From Anaerococcus vaginimassiliensis (GTDB taxonomy: Bacteria; Bacillota; Clostridia; Tissierellales; Peptoniphilaceae): a DNA stretch of 64,000 nucleotides. The notes under the pieces are model-generated. The model saw only the letters and a list, made by a program, of their open reading frames with translations, had not been told where the DNA came from and made no database searches. The translations under genes were made by a program, and so were the position numbers. Position 1 is the stretch's first letter. Each line of letters opens with the position of its first letter. Where the stretch lies: the NCBI RefSeq assembly GCF_900626155.1, contig NZ_LR130844.1, forward strand, positions 1,632,880 through 1,696,879. The letters are read 5' to 3'. Shown piece by piece: positions 1 through 10,206 of the stretch.

Positions 1-990
1 CCATGAATTCTTAGGTTATTATACCAATATACGTATTCTGCTAATTTTAGATTAAGTTCTTGGAAATTAGTAAAGTTCTCCTGATATATGAATTCTGTCT
101 TCATTACTCTATTGACTGCTTCGCTTACTGCGTTATCATATGGGCTTCCTTTTTTACTTAGCGATCTTTTTATCCCAAATACCTTTAATATTTCTTCTAT
201 TTTTATATTTTTAAATTCTCTTCCTCTGTCTGTGTGAAATATTTTTATACGATTTAGTGGCTGCCTTATTGAGTAAATGCTCCTGCTACTAGATTTGCAT
301 CTTTGTTTTTACCTGATGAGTATCCTATTATTTCACGGCTGTTTAAGTCTATTATTAAACATATATAATTTCATGTTTTTCCTACTCTTACATATGTTAG
401 GTCGCTTACTATTGCTTCTAAATAGTCTCTATTGTCAAATTATCTATTTAAAAGGTTAGGGATGTCTTCTTCGTTGCATTTGGATCTTATTACTTTATAT
501 TGTGCTACTGTATAGTTTGAGACTAGGCCATTTTTCTTCATTATTCGGCCTATTTTTCTTCTCGATATTTTATATCCAATTTTCCCTAGTTCTTTTTTTA
601 TTTTGCGTGTTCCATAGTTGTTTCTACTTCTTCTGAATATTTCTTTTATTTCTTCTATTAGTTTTTCATCTTCATCTAATTTCACATCTTTTTCTTTGTT
701 CAAATGATAATAGACTAAACTTCTTGTGACCCCAAGTAGTCTACACATTGCACTAATGCTATATTTATCTCGGTTCGAGATAATGAGGTCTATTTTTTGC
801 CTAACAGTAGTGCAGCTAGCTTTAAAATATCATTCTCCATTTCAACCTGTTTCAATTTTTTACGAAGTCTGATTATCTCTTTTTGTTTCGCATCCACATT
901 ATCAAAATGGTTACTCTAAGCAGCACACCAACTATTTATTTTTTGAGTTTTAAACTTTGGTAGAAGTCTTGAACTCTTTATATTTACATA
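1..990 (-). pseudogene. Decayed IS3-family (IS150-like) transposase
   Basis: Read on the minus strand, about 800-915 encodes the end of an OrfA-like protein (heptad helix with [16 protein letters not shown]). Positions 440-748 are an intact OrfB N-terminal piece with helix-turn-helix (MCRLLGVTRSLVYYH, then NNYGTRKIKKEL). Positions 1-440 carry the DDE integrase core in fragments: VSDLTYVRVG, HTDRGREF and SKKGSPYDNAVSEA. A TGA stop falls after VRVGKT, further stops fall near position 270, and the frame changes twice, so no functional transposase can be made. The left end runs off the window. Terminal inverted repeats were not located. The element probably marks older insertion activity in this hot spot. 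Confidence 0.85.
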
Positions 991-1260
991 ACTATTTGCC
1001 TCTATCACTATTATGACACGAAACCCTGCACAATGATCTAAAATTTTCAATTCTAACAAGTCTTTTTCAGTATTTTTAACTTCATAAAAACCTCTTTGGC
1101 ATTAATGCCTAATTCTTCTTTAGTTGTTAAAATTTTTTATTTTACCATCATCGTTCCCCTGATTTTCAATTAATCTTCTTAGGTTATATAAGAAGTACAT
1201 ATCTTTTTAATCTTAAAGTTTTTAAGTCTTAATTTTAAAATTTTCAATCTTAGATATTAT
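991..1260. other. AT-rich stretch with no supportable gene
   Basis: This lies between the IS remnant and the RumA-tail fragment. Both strands are broken by stops. A short minus-strand stretch (LLELKILDHCAGFRV) faintly resembles an N6-adenine methylase motif but is far too short to call. It is probably a debris zone between inserted elements. Confidence 0.5.
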
Positions 1261-1569
1261 TTAAATCATTCCAAAATGCTCTAAAGCATCTTCGATTGCT
1301 TTTTCTTTTTCTTCTGGGCAATTTGGCACTCTTTGATTTTCTTTCTTACTAAAATTATAATTTTCTCTCTCTATTAGACCATGTTTCCTTTTTATTTGTG
1401 CAATATATAGGCTTGAAACTTTTAGTCCGTATTTATCTAACACATACTTTTTAATTTCTCCATAAGTTGCGTCTTTTGAAAAGTCAATTTCAGAAAATTC
1501 ATCTTCCCCTATTTCTATATCTAAATGATGTTCTGTATTTAGTTTGGACAACAGAGCTACCGTCTCCAC
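1261..1569 (-). pseudogene. Orphan RumA/methyltransferase C-terminal extension
   Basis: The reading frame begins inside the conserved RumA C-terminal motif HVETV (GTG at 1569; the preceding codon is CAT) and continues for 102 residues through ATYGEIKKYVLDKYGLKV, SSLYIAQIKRKHGL and VPNCPEEKEKAIEDAL. This tail is known from longer RumA-type and phage or ICE methyltransferase proteins in Firmicutes; the chromosomal copy at 51.5 kb lacks it. Upstream, 1600-1650 still encodes IIDMFPHT, the RumA motif that should directly precede HVETV, but about 45 unrelated bases with a stop sit between them. It is therefore a detached 3' end left by element insertion at the rumA target. No start or ribosome site supports independent expression. 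Confidence 0.7.
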
Positions 1570-1572
1570 ATG
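1557..1572. other. rumA-type attachment-like site (left)
   Basis: The 16-mer CTACCGTCTCCACATG matches 14 of 16 bases with CTACAGTCTCCACGTG at 51506-51521, in the same orientation and in the same codons (HVETV) of a RumA reading frame. Homology left of this copy is RumA-like. The bases immediately right of it (1573-1615) are not, which is expected of an element junction. Assignment as an att site is an inference. Confidence 0.45.
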
Positions 1573-1748
1573 GCTTGATCGGTCAGTATGGATAAAATTG
1601 TAATTTTTTCAAAAGCCTTGTATGTGGGAACATATCTATGATATAAATTCCTTCTCTCATTACATAATATACTATTAATAAGCAAAGAAAAATAGCCCTA
1701 TATCACCTTTACTTTATAATGGAAAATCTGCCCTTATCTACAAGTCGA

Positions 1749-2164
1749 TTATCTTAAAAAATCTTCTAATAACAACTTCAGTTTTTTCAATATATTATTC
1801 TTACGCCATTGTATAGCTTGATAACTCACTTTCTTTATTCTTGTAATACTCGAAAGAATTTCATCCTGAAAGTACAAACGCTCAATGATGCCCCTTTCTT
1901 CTGCATTGAGTCTTGAAATTGTATTTCTGACTGCTTCAATCATCATCTGTGTTTCAACAATCTTTTCTACATCAACACTTTCATCAACAATATTATCTAC
2001 AAAATGTCCGTCATGATCCAATGATGAAAAAAGAGCAAGTGATTTTTTCTTTCCACCTGCTCCAAATACTTTTCGTGTTCTCTTTCTCGCCAGTAGACTT
2101 TATAAATATCTTCACTGACTTTGACCTTTTGTCCGTTGATATAAAGGTAATATTTTTTTGGCAT
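1749..2164 (-). pseudogene. Frameshifted ICE sigma-70-like protein
   Basis: An ATG at 2164 preceded by GGAGG starts MPKKYYLYINGQKVKV, followed by VYWREREHEKYLEQV, the typical N-terminus of small sigma-factor-like proteins of integrative conjugative elements. Near 2035 the frame breaks in a run of six T: one frame ends HHWIMTDIL-stop and the other continues DHDGHFVDNIVDESVD into a region-4-like helix-turn-helix (AEERGIIERLYF, SYQAIQWRKNNILKKL). Restoring one T gives FFSSLDHDGHF and a single protein of about 138 residues. It is probably an inactivated remnant; a sequencing error in the homopolymer is the alternative. It ties this end of the region to ICE-type DNA. Confidence 0.75.
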
Positions 2165-2203
2165 ATATGCTTCCTCCATTTCTTTTTGTCTGCGTTTTAA
2201 AAC

Positions 2204-2244
2204 AAAAAAAGGAGGACTCCTGCACCTTGGCATAAGAAGTCCTC
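2204..2244 (-). terminator. Stem-loop with T tract before the sigma-like gene
   Basis: On the minus strand GAGGACT pairs with AGTCCTC across a 19-nt loop and runs directly into seven T. It lies between the MATE gene and the sigma-like remnant, so it could end the efflux operon transcript or act as a leader attenuator. Confidence 0.6.
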
Positions 2245-2475
2245 TAAAACGAAAGAAACTTGTTCTTCCTTTAATTATATTTAATTGTTTAGACGAGCAT
2301 ATGGAAAGACAAACAGCTATAAAGCTTATAGGAAAAAGGACTATTTTTATTGTGGTTTATTCTTTCAAATAAATATATAGACTTTTCCATTTCTATCCCT
2401 CCATTTTATAGCTAACTATTTTCCATAAATTAAGTCCTTCTAATGTTTCAAATTCTAAACACCTAATAAGAAATT

Positions 2476-3828
2476 TTACGCTTGAACTTTTTCTTTCCCC
2501 ATTTTATTCAGTTCCCCAATCATCATGAAAACGCCAACAACAATCATAATGAAATCAACAAGTGGCTGTGTAAACCAAACAGCTTTTACTCCAAATATCA
2601 TTGGCAATAAAATCATGGCAGGAACAAACAAAAACAGTTGTCTAAGCATTACGATTATCCCAGCTTTCTTTCCGTTTCCGATTGATTGGAAGAAAGTAAC
2701 AGTCATAACCATTACTCCATACAAAATAAATACGGAATAGAACAATCTAAAGTTTCCAACACCCTGTGCAATGATGTTTGCTTCTACACCGAATAAAGAT
2801 AGTATTTGACTTGAAAGCAATAAAGACGGAATCCAAAAGATTGCTGCAAGAACTAAACCGCCAATAGAAAAGACCTTCATAGCCTGTCTTACTCTGTCAT
2901 ACTGCTTTGCTCCAAAGTTTGTTCCAACAACAGGTTGTAAGCCTTGACTCATTCCCCAAAGAGGAATAAATGAAAAGGCATATACACGAAGTGATGCCGC
3001 CATCAAAATTCCATTGGTATCTCCGCCATACTTAAATGCCATTTTATAGAGCATAGTCTGTTGAATCATAAACAAAAGCTGCATCATCATAGCGGATGAA
3101 CCGACAGAAAACATTTCTTTTTTAATTTCCGCATCAGACTTTATCTTATGGATTTTAACAACTTTACTCTTTTTCAAGAAATAATGTAGTGTTGCCACTG
3201 CCTGAACAAATTGTGCTGTGATGGTTGCGAGGGCAGCACCTTCAATCGCATATTCACCCATAACTGTCATTAAAATCGGATCGAGAATGATATTCAGTAA
3301 TGCTCCAAGTCCCATAATCGTCATAGCTTTTTTCATCAGTCCTTCGCCACGCATAACCATGTTTGCGGACTGTGTGAAGTTTACAAATAGAGAACCTATA
3401 AAAATTACTCTAAGGTATCTAATACCATAGGCTTTGATTTCACCCGTTGCACCGACCATATCTAAAAAATGCGGAGCAAGAAGTATTCCTCCAACTGTAA
3501 TAATTACAGAGAAGAAAATCACCCAATAGATTAGGTTACCCATAATTTTATCTACAGTTTTTTGATCCCCTTTACCGATTGCTCTTGAAAGTACAGATGC
3601 AGAACCTACACCAAGTAAAGTTGAAACACCGCTGTTGAAAAAGGTAAGTGGCATTGCGACACCACAGGCAGTCATTGCTGTCTGTCCTATAATTTTCCCT
3701 GCAAATATTCCGTCCATTAACGGATACAGACCGATAACAATCATTCCGATAACTGCCGGAATAGATAACTGAAAGAGTAAATCTATCGGTCTTTTTGTTA
3801 ATAATTGTTCTTTCATATCTTGTTTCAT
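2476..3828 (-). CDS. MATE family multidrug efflux transporter
   Basis: The product is a 450-residue membrane protein with about twelve hydrophobic segments in two similar halves. The N-terminus (LLFQLSIPAVIGMIVIGLYP, then DGIFAGKIIG) is characteristic of the MATE fold, DinF/MepA branch. MATE pumps export cationic drugs and metabolites using a Na+ or H+ gradient. ATG is preceded by GAGGAGAAGGCA. It is the last gene of the S-EcfT-EcfA-ABC-ABC-MATE set, 26 nt after the second exporter subunit, and was probably co-transcribed from the TetR-controlled promoter near 10.2 kb. The substrate cannot be deduced. MATE membership is secure; the link to the ECF genes is inference from gene order. Confidence 0.9.
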   Translation of the reverse strand: MKQDMKEQLLTKRPIDLLFQLSIPAVIGMIVIGLYPLMDGIFAGKIIGQTAMTACGVAMPLTFFNSGVSTLLGVGSASVLSRAIGKGDQKTVDKIMGNLIYWVIFFSVIITVGGILLAPHFLDMVGATGEIKAYGIRYLRVIFIGSLFVNFTQSANMVMRGEGLMKKAMTIMGLGALLNIILDPILMTVMGEYAIEGAALATITAQFVQAVATLHYFLKKSKVVKIHKIKSDAEIKKEMFSVGSSAMMMQLLFMIQQTMLYKMAFKYGGDTNGILMAASLRVYAFSFIPLWGMSQGLQPVVGTNFGAKQYDRVRQAMKVFSIGGLVLAAIFWIPSLLLSSQILSLFGVEANIIAQGVGNFRLFYSVFILYGVMVMTVTFFQSIGNGKKAGIIVMLRQLFLFVPAMILLPMIFGVKAVWFTQPLVDFIMIVVGVFMMIGELNKMGKEKVQA

Positions 3829-3854
3829 TGCCTTCTCCTCTCTTAGACCAATTT

Positions 3855-5600
3855 TTATATAATTTTTAGTCCTTTATTTTTTTCTTGGAGCTCTACCATA
3901 TTTTTATAAATCCCATTTAAAGCAATTAGCTCATTATGGGTTCCTTGTTCTGCAATATTCCCTTCCTTGATTACAATAATACTATCGGCATCTCTAATAG
4001 TATTTAATCTATGGGCGATAACTAATAATGTTTTATTCTTTACCAATTCACTGATTGCTTCCTGTATATAGCTTTCATTGTCCACATCAACACTTGCTGT
4101 TGCCTCGTCAAGAATTACAATAGGAGCATCTTTTAATATGCAGCGAGCAATAGAAATTCTTTGTTTTTCACCACCGGATAGAGTTGCTCCGCCTTCTCCA
4201 ATCATTGTGTCAAATCCATCAGGAAGTGCCATAATAAAATCATAGCATCTTGCTTTTTTTGCAGCTTCTATAACTTCTTCTTTCGTCGCATTTTCTTTCC
4301 CCATGGCAATATTGTTAAAAATCGTATCTTGAAACAAATACACTCTCTGGAAAACCATACTAATTTCCGACATCAATTCAGATAGCGAAACATCCTTTAT
4401 ATTCACCCCTCTAATCAAAATTTCACCGGAGTCTACATCCCAAAATCTTGCCAAAAGATTTGCTACTGTAGATTTTCCTCCTCCGGACTGTCCAACTAAA
4501 GCTGTCATTGTATTCTTTTTCATTTCAAAATTCATATCATGCAAAACCTCTTTTTCTCCATAAGAAAATTTCACATGATTAAAACTAATTTCCGGCTCAC
4601 CAAACTTAGCCTTTAAGAGATGTTTTTTACCTGTATCCTGTAGTTCTGTTTCATTTAATACTTCTTCAATACGATCTAAAGCAGCATTCATAACTGTTAG
4701 CCTGCTTGCTTCTCCATAAAGAGTTTTTAATGGACTGAATAAGTCAAATACAAATAGTATCAGTCCTAACACATAAGGAAGTTTCAACATTCCTTGTAAA
4801 TGAAGATACAAAGCAAGTGCCAAAATAAAAGTAATTCCGATACCATAAATAATGTTCAATCCGCTTGTCCAAGGTGTCATCTTCTTTTCAAACTTTATAG
4901 AAGTGTCTCTTGATGAAGCAAAGCTATCTGTAAGAGCCTTTGAATTGTCTCCTAAAAGGTTATAGCTTTTGATTACACTAATTCCTTCTGCAAATGACAA
5001 AACTGCATCTGTTAGCTTCTCTCCTTGCTCTTGCCTGATAACAGCTTCAGATAAAGACATTTTATTCATTCTGCTTGCAAGTAATGTTGCTATTAGAGTT
5101 ACACACACAGACACAAGACCTATTCTATAATCTAAAACAAACATGAATATAGTAAGCACAACGGTTGAAAGCACATAACTCATCATATTAGCTATGGTAC
5201 TCATGGATACTTCCTCAATGAATGACATATCTGAACTTAAAACAGAATTGATTTTTCCTAAATTTCCTGATGTGAAATATCCCATAGGAAGTTTTCTAAG
5301 GTGATTTCCAAGCTCCATCCTTTTATCTGCAAAAATCAGAAAGCCAGCAGCACTTTGCAATTTATCGCTTAAAAAATGAACCAATGCCTGTACCAACACT
5401 ACCAAACCAAGTCCTATTCCTACATACAAGAATGTTTTCGGTGATATTGTCTTTTCATAAAATCCTATCAATACAGTAAATGCAATAAAAATAGGCATTT
5501 TACTTAAAACAGATTCAATAAAGGCAAAAACAAATGCCCCTTTAATTCTATTTTTATACTTTCCTGACAAGTTTAAAATTCTTGATATTAGTTTAAACAT
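3855..5600 (-). CDS. ABC exporter, fused membrane/ATPase subunit (partner B)
   Basis: The 581-residue protein has an N-terminal six-helix ABC exporter membrane domain (about 1-310) and a C-terminal nucleotide-binding domain. Visible motifs are Walker A GQSGGGKST, signature LSGGEKQR, Walker B IVILDEATASVD and switch VIAHRL. Its start overlaps the end of the preceding exporter gene by 8 nt, which is typical of translationally coupled heterodimers. The two proteins very likely form one transporter in the cytoplasmic membrane. Similar pairs (YbtPQ-like) handle siderophores or other small molecules; direction and substrate are not deducible here. Confidence 0.9.
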   Translation of the reverse strand: MFKLISRILNLSGKYKNRIKGAFVFAFIESVLSKMPIFIAFTVLIGFYEKTISPKTFLYVGIGLGLVVLVQALVHFLSDKLQSAAGFLIFADKRMELGNHLRKLPMGYFTSGNLGKINSVLSSDMSFIEEVSMSTIANMMSYVLSTVVLTIFMFVLDYRIGLVSVCVTLIATLLASRMNKMSLSEAVIRQEQGEKLTDAVLSFAEGISVIKSYNLLGDNSKALTDSFASSRDTSIKFEKKMTPWTSGLNIIYGIGITFILALALYLHLQGMLKLPYVLGLILFVFDLFSPLKTLYGEASRLTVMNAALDRIEEVLNETELQDTGKKHLLKAKFGEPEISFNHVKFSYGEKEVLHDMNFEMKKNTMTALVGQSGGGKSTVANLLARFWDVDSGEILIRGVNIKDVSLSELMSEISMVFQRVYLFQDTIFNNIAMGKENATKEEVIEAAKKARCYDFIMALPDGFDTMIGEGGATLSGGEKQRISIARCILKDAPIVILDEATASVDVDNESYIQEAISELVKNKTLLVIAHRLNTIRDADSIIVIKEGNIAEQGTHNELIALNGIYKNMVELQEKNKGLKII

Positions 5601-7386
5601 TCATTTCACCTTCCTTTCTGCTGATTTTCCAATCTTTACTAAATAGTGTCGCATCCCATAATTTACGGTAGTCTGCTGATGATTCTAACAAGTCATTATG
5701 TTTTCCATTTGCAACTAAACGACCATGATTCATTACCAATATTTGGTCTGCATCTACAATTGCCGGAAGTTTATGAGCAATTACAATCAATGTTTTTCCT
5801 TTTACAAGTTCACGAATAGCTGCTTCCATTTTTTCTTCATTTTCCGGATCTGCGTAGGCTGTTGCCTCATCAAGTACAACAATCGGAGCATTTTTCAAAA
5901 TAGCTCTCGCTAATGATATTCTTTGCCTTTCTCCACCTGATAACATCTTTCCTGCCTCGCCAGCCAAAGAGTAAATACCATTTGGGAGCTTATCTAAAAA
6001 TTCCATACACTGAGCTTTCTTTGCAGCTTCTATCACTTCTTCATCGGTAGCTGACAAATTTCCGATACGAATATTTTCTAAGAGTGAAGTATTAAATAAA
6101 TATTGGTCTTGAGACACATAAGAAATCTCTTTATTCAGTGCCTTAAGACTCATATCCTGTAAATTTTGTCCTCCAATGCTAATACTTCCCTCTAAAACAT
6201 CATAGTAATGAATTAAGAGTTTCGCTAAGGTGCTTTTACCTGAGCCTGATTCTCCAACAATGGCTGTCTTTTCTCCAACTTTTGCTGTAAAGCTCACATT
6301 ATGAATCACATTTTTAATGTATGTTTCAGGTTGTCCATTCTCTCCCATCTTGCTTAGTTGATAACCAAATGTAACATTGTCATAGGAAATAGTATGATCT
6401 ATACCTTTAAACTTGTTTTCACCTTGTTTTAATGGTTCTATATTTAAAGCATCTTCCAATGCAGATATTTTATAATTAAGCTGTGGCATCGTTGGTAAAA
6501 ATCCCAAAGCCTTTAAGAGTGGTAAGCCAATACTCAAAGATAGGCATAATACCAATATCAAATCAGAAAGACTAACATAGCCCATGTAAGCAAAGTAACC
6601 TCCAAGCGGCAATGTTAATATAATCGTGCATGGAAGTAAGGCACTGTATAATGCCATCCATGGCCATGCAGTCTTATACCAAGCGAGTGCATAATCTCTA
6701 TAATCTCCAACATCTTTAGAAAATCTTTTATATGATTCCGTTTGCTTGTTAAACACTTTTACTACTTCCATACCATTCACATATTCAATAATGGTATTAT
6801 TCATTTTTCCACTCGCCATATAATATGGTCCCATTTTTTTCATTCCTGCGGAATACATAATCATCATAGCGACAATGCTTAGTGGAATGGATGCCAAAGA
6901 CATAAGTGCCAGTCTCCAATCAACGAAAAACATTGCAATATATACCATTACAGGCACAATTAAATTGGCAATTCCTTCAGGCAATGAGTGTGCCAAAAGA
7001 ACTTCCAAACTACCAATATCATCTACAAACATCTTTTTAATAGCACCTGTTCCCTTTTCTTCAATAGCTCCTAAGGGAAGATTCTCCATCTTTTTTTGTA
7101 GAGATGTTCTAAGTCCAAATAATGTGTTATATGCTGCCTTATGGGACATATTAAGACCCAAACCACCTAATAATGCTTGCAAAACCAAACATATCAAAAT
7201 ACCGGCAAGCAAAATAACTAACCTTGTGAATTCCAAATTTTGTCCTAAAATCAAGGGATTTATAATCTGATAAGCAAATAGAAATGGCACAACTCCCATA
7301 ATGACACTTAATAGCATAATAAAACTCGCTAAATGTATTGTTTTCTTATGCGAACCAGCATACTCAAAAACCTTATTTAACATCAT
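5593..7386 (-). CDS. ABC exporter, fused membrane/ATPase subunit (partner A)
   Basis: The 597-residue protein has the same architecture as its neighbour: membrane domain (about 1-320), then a nucleotide-binding domain with Walker A GESGSGKST, signature LSGGERQR, Walker B IVVLDEATAYADPENE and switch VIAHKL. The ATAYADPENE D-loop differs from ATASVDVDNE in the partner, which supports an asymmetric heterodimer. It overlaps the EcfA gene by 14 nt upstream and the partner by 8 nt downstream, so the cluster looks like one tightly coupled operon. YbtP/YbtQ-like siderophore transporters share the DPENE signature as far as I recall; the function here is unproven. Confidence 0.9.
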   Translation of the reverse strand: MMLNKVFEYAGSHKKTIHLASFIMLLSVIMGVVPFLFAYQIINPLILGQNLEFTRLVILLAGILICLVLQALLGGLGLNMSHKAAYNTLFGLRTSLQKKMENLPLGAIEEKGTGAIKKMFVDDIGSLEVLLAHSLPEGIANLIVPVMVYIAMFFVDWRLALMSLASIPLSIVAMMIMYSAGMKKMGPYYMASGKMNNTIIEYVNGMEVVKVFNKQTESYKRFSKDVGDYRDYALAWYKTAWPWMALYSALLPCTIILTLPLGGYFAYMGYVSLSDLILVLCLSLSIGLPLLKALGFLPTMPQLNYKISALEDALNIEPLKQGENKFKGIDHTISYDNVTFGYQLSKMGENGQPETYIKNVIHNVSFTAKVGEKTAIVGESGSGKSTLAKLLIHYYDVLEGSISIGGQNLQDMSLKALNKEISYVSQDQYLFNTSLLENIRIGNLSATDEEVIEAAKKAQCMEFLDKLPNGIYSLAGEAGKMLSGGERQRISLARAILKNAPIVVLDEATAYADPENEEKMEAAIRELVKGKTLIVIAHKLPAIVDADQILVMNHGRLVANGKHNDLLESSADYRKLWDATLFSKDWKISRKEGEMNV

Positions 7387-8842
7387 TCTCCTCCTTCAAT
7401 AAATTTCCTTTTTTATCCATAAAATCCATGATTAACGCTTCATTTCCCTTTACAGATATTTTTTTATAACCATTATCACCGAGCATTAAGACGGAATGAC
7501 AGGTTTTAAATAACAGTTCTAAATCATGAGTAATTATTATAATTGGAATCTCCTTTGCTTTTTCTGTAATTAAATCGGACATAATTTTCATACTTTTATA
7601 ATCAAGTCCCGATGTTGGTTCATCCAAAATTATCAGCTTACGACCGGATAAAAATGAAGTAATAATTGCCAGTCGTTGTTTTTGTCCACCGGATAGTTTC
7701 TGCGGATGATTGGTTTTTTTATGCCACAGGTTTGTATCTTTCAGATATTCTCGTATCTTTTCTAAATCATTTTCCGAGTTTTTATCTTTACAAAATATCA
7801 ACTCATTTTCTACTGTGTCTAAAAAAATCTGAGCATCTACATCTTGTAACACGCAATATGAATTTCTAAGTCTTTCTCTTTGTTTCTGTCCATAGCTGAC
7901 ATCCAAATATTTTTCAGATAAACCACATAATGCTTTTGCCAAAGTACTTTTCCCAATACCATTAGAACCAATCACTCCCATTATTTCGCTTTCTCCAAGC
8001 TCAAAAGTTAATTCTTCTATCAAAGTTCTTTTGCCTTGATGAATGCAGGCTTTATTTACTTTGATACAGCTTTTAGCCACAATAGGTTCTTTTTCTGATA
8101 TCAATTCTCTTTCATTAAGTGTCCTTAACTCAAGTTCCTTACATTTATCATTACTAAGACTACCATTCGGAAAAACATCACATATTGTACCGTCTTTTAT
8201 ATAAATCAATCTGCTAAAAATCTCTTTTAAATAATAGAGCCTATGTTCCGCTATAATTATTGTCTTTCCCATCGTCTTCAATCTGATAAGTATTTCACTG
8301 AAATGTTTTATACTATCGTAATCAAGGCTACTTGAAGGTTCATCGAAAAAGATAATGTCTGTATCATAAATAAGTGTTCCTGCTATCGCCACCTTTTGCC
8401 TTTCTCCCCCTGATAATTCAAAAATGGATTTTTTGCTAATATGATTTATTCCTAACAAGTCCATTGCTTTTTCAACTTTTTCTTTTAGGGTGTCCCTGTC
8501 TAATCCCAAATTTTCACCTACTAAAGCAATTTCATCTTCAACTACATCACAAAAAAATTGATCCTTAGGATTTTGAAATACATTGCCAATATATTTAGCT
8601 AACTCTCCCTTTTTATAAGTAGTTATATCCTTCCCTAAAATCTTAATTTCGCCGTCCAAATCACCGTCATAAAATGACGGAATAAGCCCGTTTAGTAGTC
8701 TTAAAAGTGTCGTTTTTCCGCATCCTGAAAGACCTGTTAAGACTATAATTTCGCCTTTCTTTACAGACATTTTTAAATCTTTCAAAATCAAATCTTCTCC
8801 ATAATGAAAGGATTTGATTTCTGCCTCTAAAATATTTTCCAT
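7373..8842 (-). CDS. ECF-type transporter double ATPase (fused EcfA1-EcfA2)
   Basis: The 489-residue protein contains two complete ABC ATPase domains in tandem. The first (about 1-230) has Walker A GLSGCGKTT, signature LSGGERQK and Walker B DIIFFDEPSSSLD. The second (about 255-480) has GSNGIGKST, LSGGQKQR and LIILDEPTSGLD. No membrane domain is present. Energy-coupling-factor importers need two ATPase subunits plus a T protein and a substrate-binding S protein, and genes for both lie directly upstream, with a 16-nt overlap with the T gene. It most likely powers uptake of a small molecule through the membrane protein at 9.5-10.1 kb. Confidence 0.88.
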   Translation of the reverse strand: MENILEAEIKSFHYGEDLILKDLKMSVKKGEIIVLTGLSGCGKTTLLRLLNGLIPSFYDGDLDGEIKILGKDITTYKKGELAKYIGNVFQNPKDQFFCDVVEDEIALVGENLGLDRDTLKEKVEKAMDLLGINHISKKSIFELSGGERQKVAIAGTLIYDTDIIFFDEPSSSLDYDSIKHFSEILIRLKTMGKTIIIAEHRLYYLKEIFSRLIYIKDGTICDVFPNGSLSNDKCKELELRTLNERELISEKEPIVAKSCIKVNKACIHQGKRTLIEELTFELGESEIMGVIGSNGIGKSTLAKALCGLSEKYLDVSYGQKQRERLRNSYCVLQDVDAQIFLDTVENELIFCKDKNSENDLEKIREYLKDTNLWHKKTNHPQKLSGGQKQRLAIITSFLSGRKLIILDEPTSGLDYKSMKIMSDLITEKAKEIPIIIITHDLELLFKTCHSVLMLGDNGYKKISVKGNEALIMDFMDKKGNLLKEENDVK

Positions 8843-9540
8843 AAACTCGCCCCCAACAAAATCATTCCTCCGATCATCATTGCTATATCAATAAATGTAA
8901 ATCTCACCTCATGAAAACTTGTTTTTTGTCCATCATATTCAATACCTTTTGATATGATTGAACAAGTTAAGGTATCGCTTATATCTATGCACTTACACAT
9001 AAGAGGAACAAAATATAATTCAAATGTTTTAATTGGTTTGAAAATACTTGCTTTAAATCCTCTAATTTTCATGCCATTGTTTATTTCCTTCATCCTAATA
9101 GAGATTTCCGGAATAAAACGAAAGAATACTGTAATTCCTATCCCTATTCCACCATCAATTCCAATTTTTCTAAATGCAGCCATTAGATGCGAAGAACTAT
9201 ATGAGGACAGAACTTTTCCCAAAATGAAAAGTGGAGCAAATTTCAACACTATAAGTAGCATTGTATATATAGAACCAACCAAAACATTTCCTAAGTGTGG
9301 TTTCAGCAAATAAATAAGCCCCCATACTATAAGCAATGAACATATCGTTCTAAATGCCTTTCTTATAGAAAATAAGAATAATAGTCCTAAGACAAAAATA
9401 AGGGAAAATAAATATTGTGATTGCTCTCCAACAGTTAGAATAACTGAAAATAGTAAAATCAACCCAACTATAGTAAGCGGGTTGATTTTATCTGATAGTT
9501 GGTATTCGTTTATATTATTTTTTTCACCTTTACAAAACAC
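8827..9540 (-). CDS. ECF transporter transmembrane (T) protein
   Basis: This is an integral membrane protein with a hydrophobic N-terminal half and the cytoplasmic coupling segment of EcfT proteins (FIPEISIRMKEINNGMKIRG, with the conserved MRG-like helix). I chose GTG at 9540, overlapping the S-component stop by 11 nt and preceded by AGGAAG, giving 237 residues. An upstream start at 9612 would add 24 residues that overlap the S gene and look non-native. It bridges the S component to the double ATPase downstream. Family assignment is good; the exact start is uncertain. Confidence 0.82.
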   Translation of the reverse strand: MFCKGEKNNINEYQLSDKINPLTIVGLILLFSVILTVGEQSQYLFSLIFVLGLLFLFSIRKAFRTICSLLIVWGLIYLLKPHLGNVLVGSIYTMLLIVLKFAPLFILGKVLSSYSSSHLMAAFRKIGIDGGIGIGITVFFRFIPEISIRMKEINNGMKIRGFKASIFKPIKTFELYFVPLMCKCIDISDTLTCSIISKGIEYDGQKTSFHEVRFTFIDIAMMIGGMILLGASLWKIF

Positions 9541-10126
9541 TTTTTTTCTTCCTGTTGCTAAAGAATTTGTTGTAAATATATGTTCCAAAATTAGCACCAA
9601 TAATTGATGCAACGATTGCGATCACTACGCAAATTGCAATGTTTTTAGGGGTGTAAAAATTATAAAGAAATGTTGCATAGTCTGTTGTAAACATCTTAGG
9701 GAATTGTTTTGTAAGACCTTCTACACCAAATACGAATGTGAAATACATCGCATGAAGCGAATATATAAACATACCAGCACCAAAACCAAGACCTACTTTC
9801 ATAGTTTTGTCTGAGTAATTTTCCTTTTTACCAATCACAAGCTCTGCTAATATTCCTGCAATTGCACAAACTACTATTACAGGCCACATTCCCATAAGAG
9901 CATAGAACACGCCGAGTAATAAGAAATATAAGAATGCTGTTCCTCTTTGTGCGACTTGTTTACACATTATTACAAAAACTGGCGCGGCAATTATTGTTGG
10001 AAGTGCCGATGATAAATACAAACTCGGAATCATTCCAAACGATCCTGTCAAAAGTCCCAATCCCATTGTTAATACAAAACCAATAACAGAAAATACTGCT
10101 ATTTTTACAATACTTTTTAAATTCAT
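9530..10126 (-). CDS. MptD/Trep_Strep family ECF S component
   Basis: The 198-residue membrane protein has about six hydrophobic segments and begins MNLKSIVKIAVFSVIGF. It resembles the MptD/Trep_Strep family of putative substrate-binding S components. The ATG at 10126 follows AAGGAGGAGAAAA at ideal spacing; a longer reading frame to 10147 has no ribosome site. It is first in the operon, 80 nt downstream of a palindrome shared with the tetR promoter. The family's substrate is not known to me. Pairing with a heterodimeric exporter and a MATE pump suggests a metal chelate or a similar small molecule, which is speculation. Confidence 0.82.
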   Translation of the reverse strand: MNLKSIVKIAVFSVIGFVLTMGLGLLTGSFGMIPSLYLSSALPTIIAAPVFVIMCKQVAQRGTAFLYFLLLGVFYALMGMWPVIVVCAIAGILAELVIGKKENYSDKTMKVGLGFGAGMFIYSLHAMYFTFVFGVEGLTKQFPKMFTTDYATFLYNFYTPKNIAICVVIAIVASIIGANFGTYIYNKFFSNRKKKSVL

Positions 10127-10206
10127 TTTTCTCCTCCTTGAATACATATAATATTTTTTATCTGCTTATAAAACAGCATGTTGCCAATTTATATAAAATT
10201 AAATCT

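Noticed and set aside
6875-7270. Plus-strand open frame within the ABC exporter gene
   Set aside because: It is antisense to a conserved membrane domain, with no ribosome site or recognisable features.
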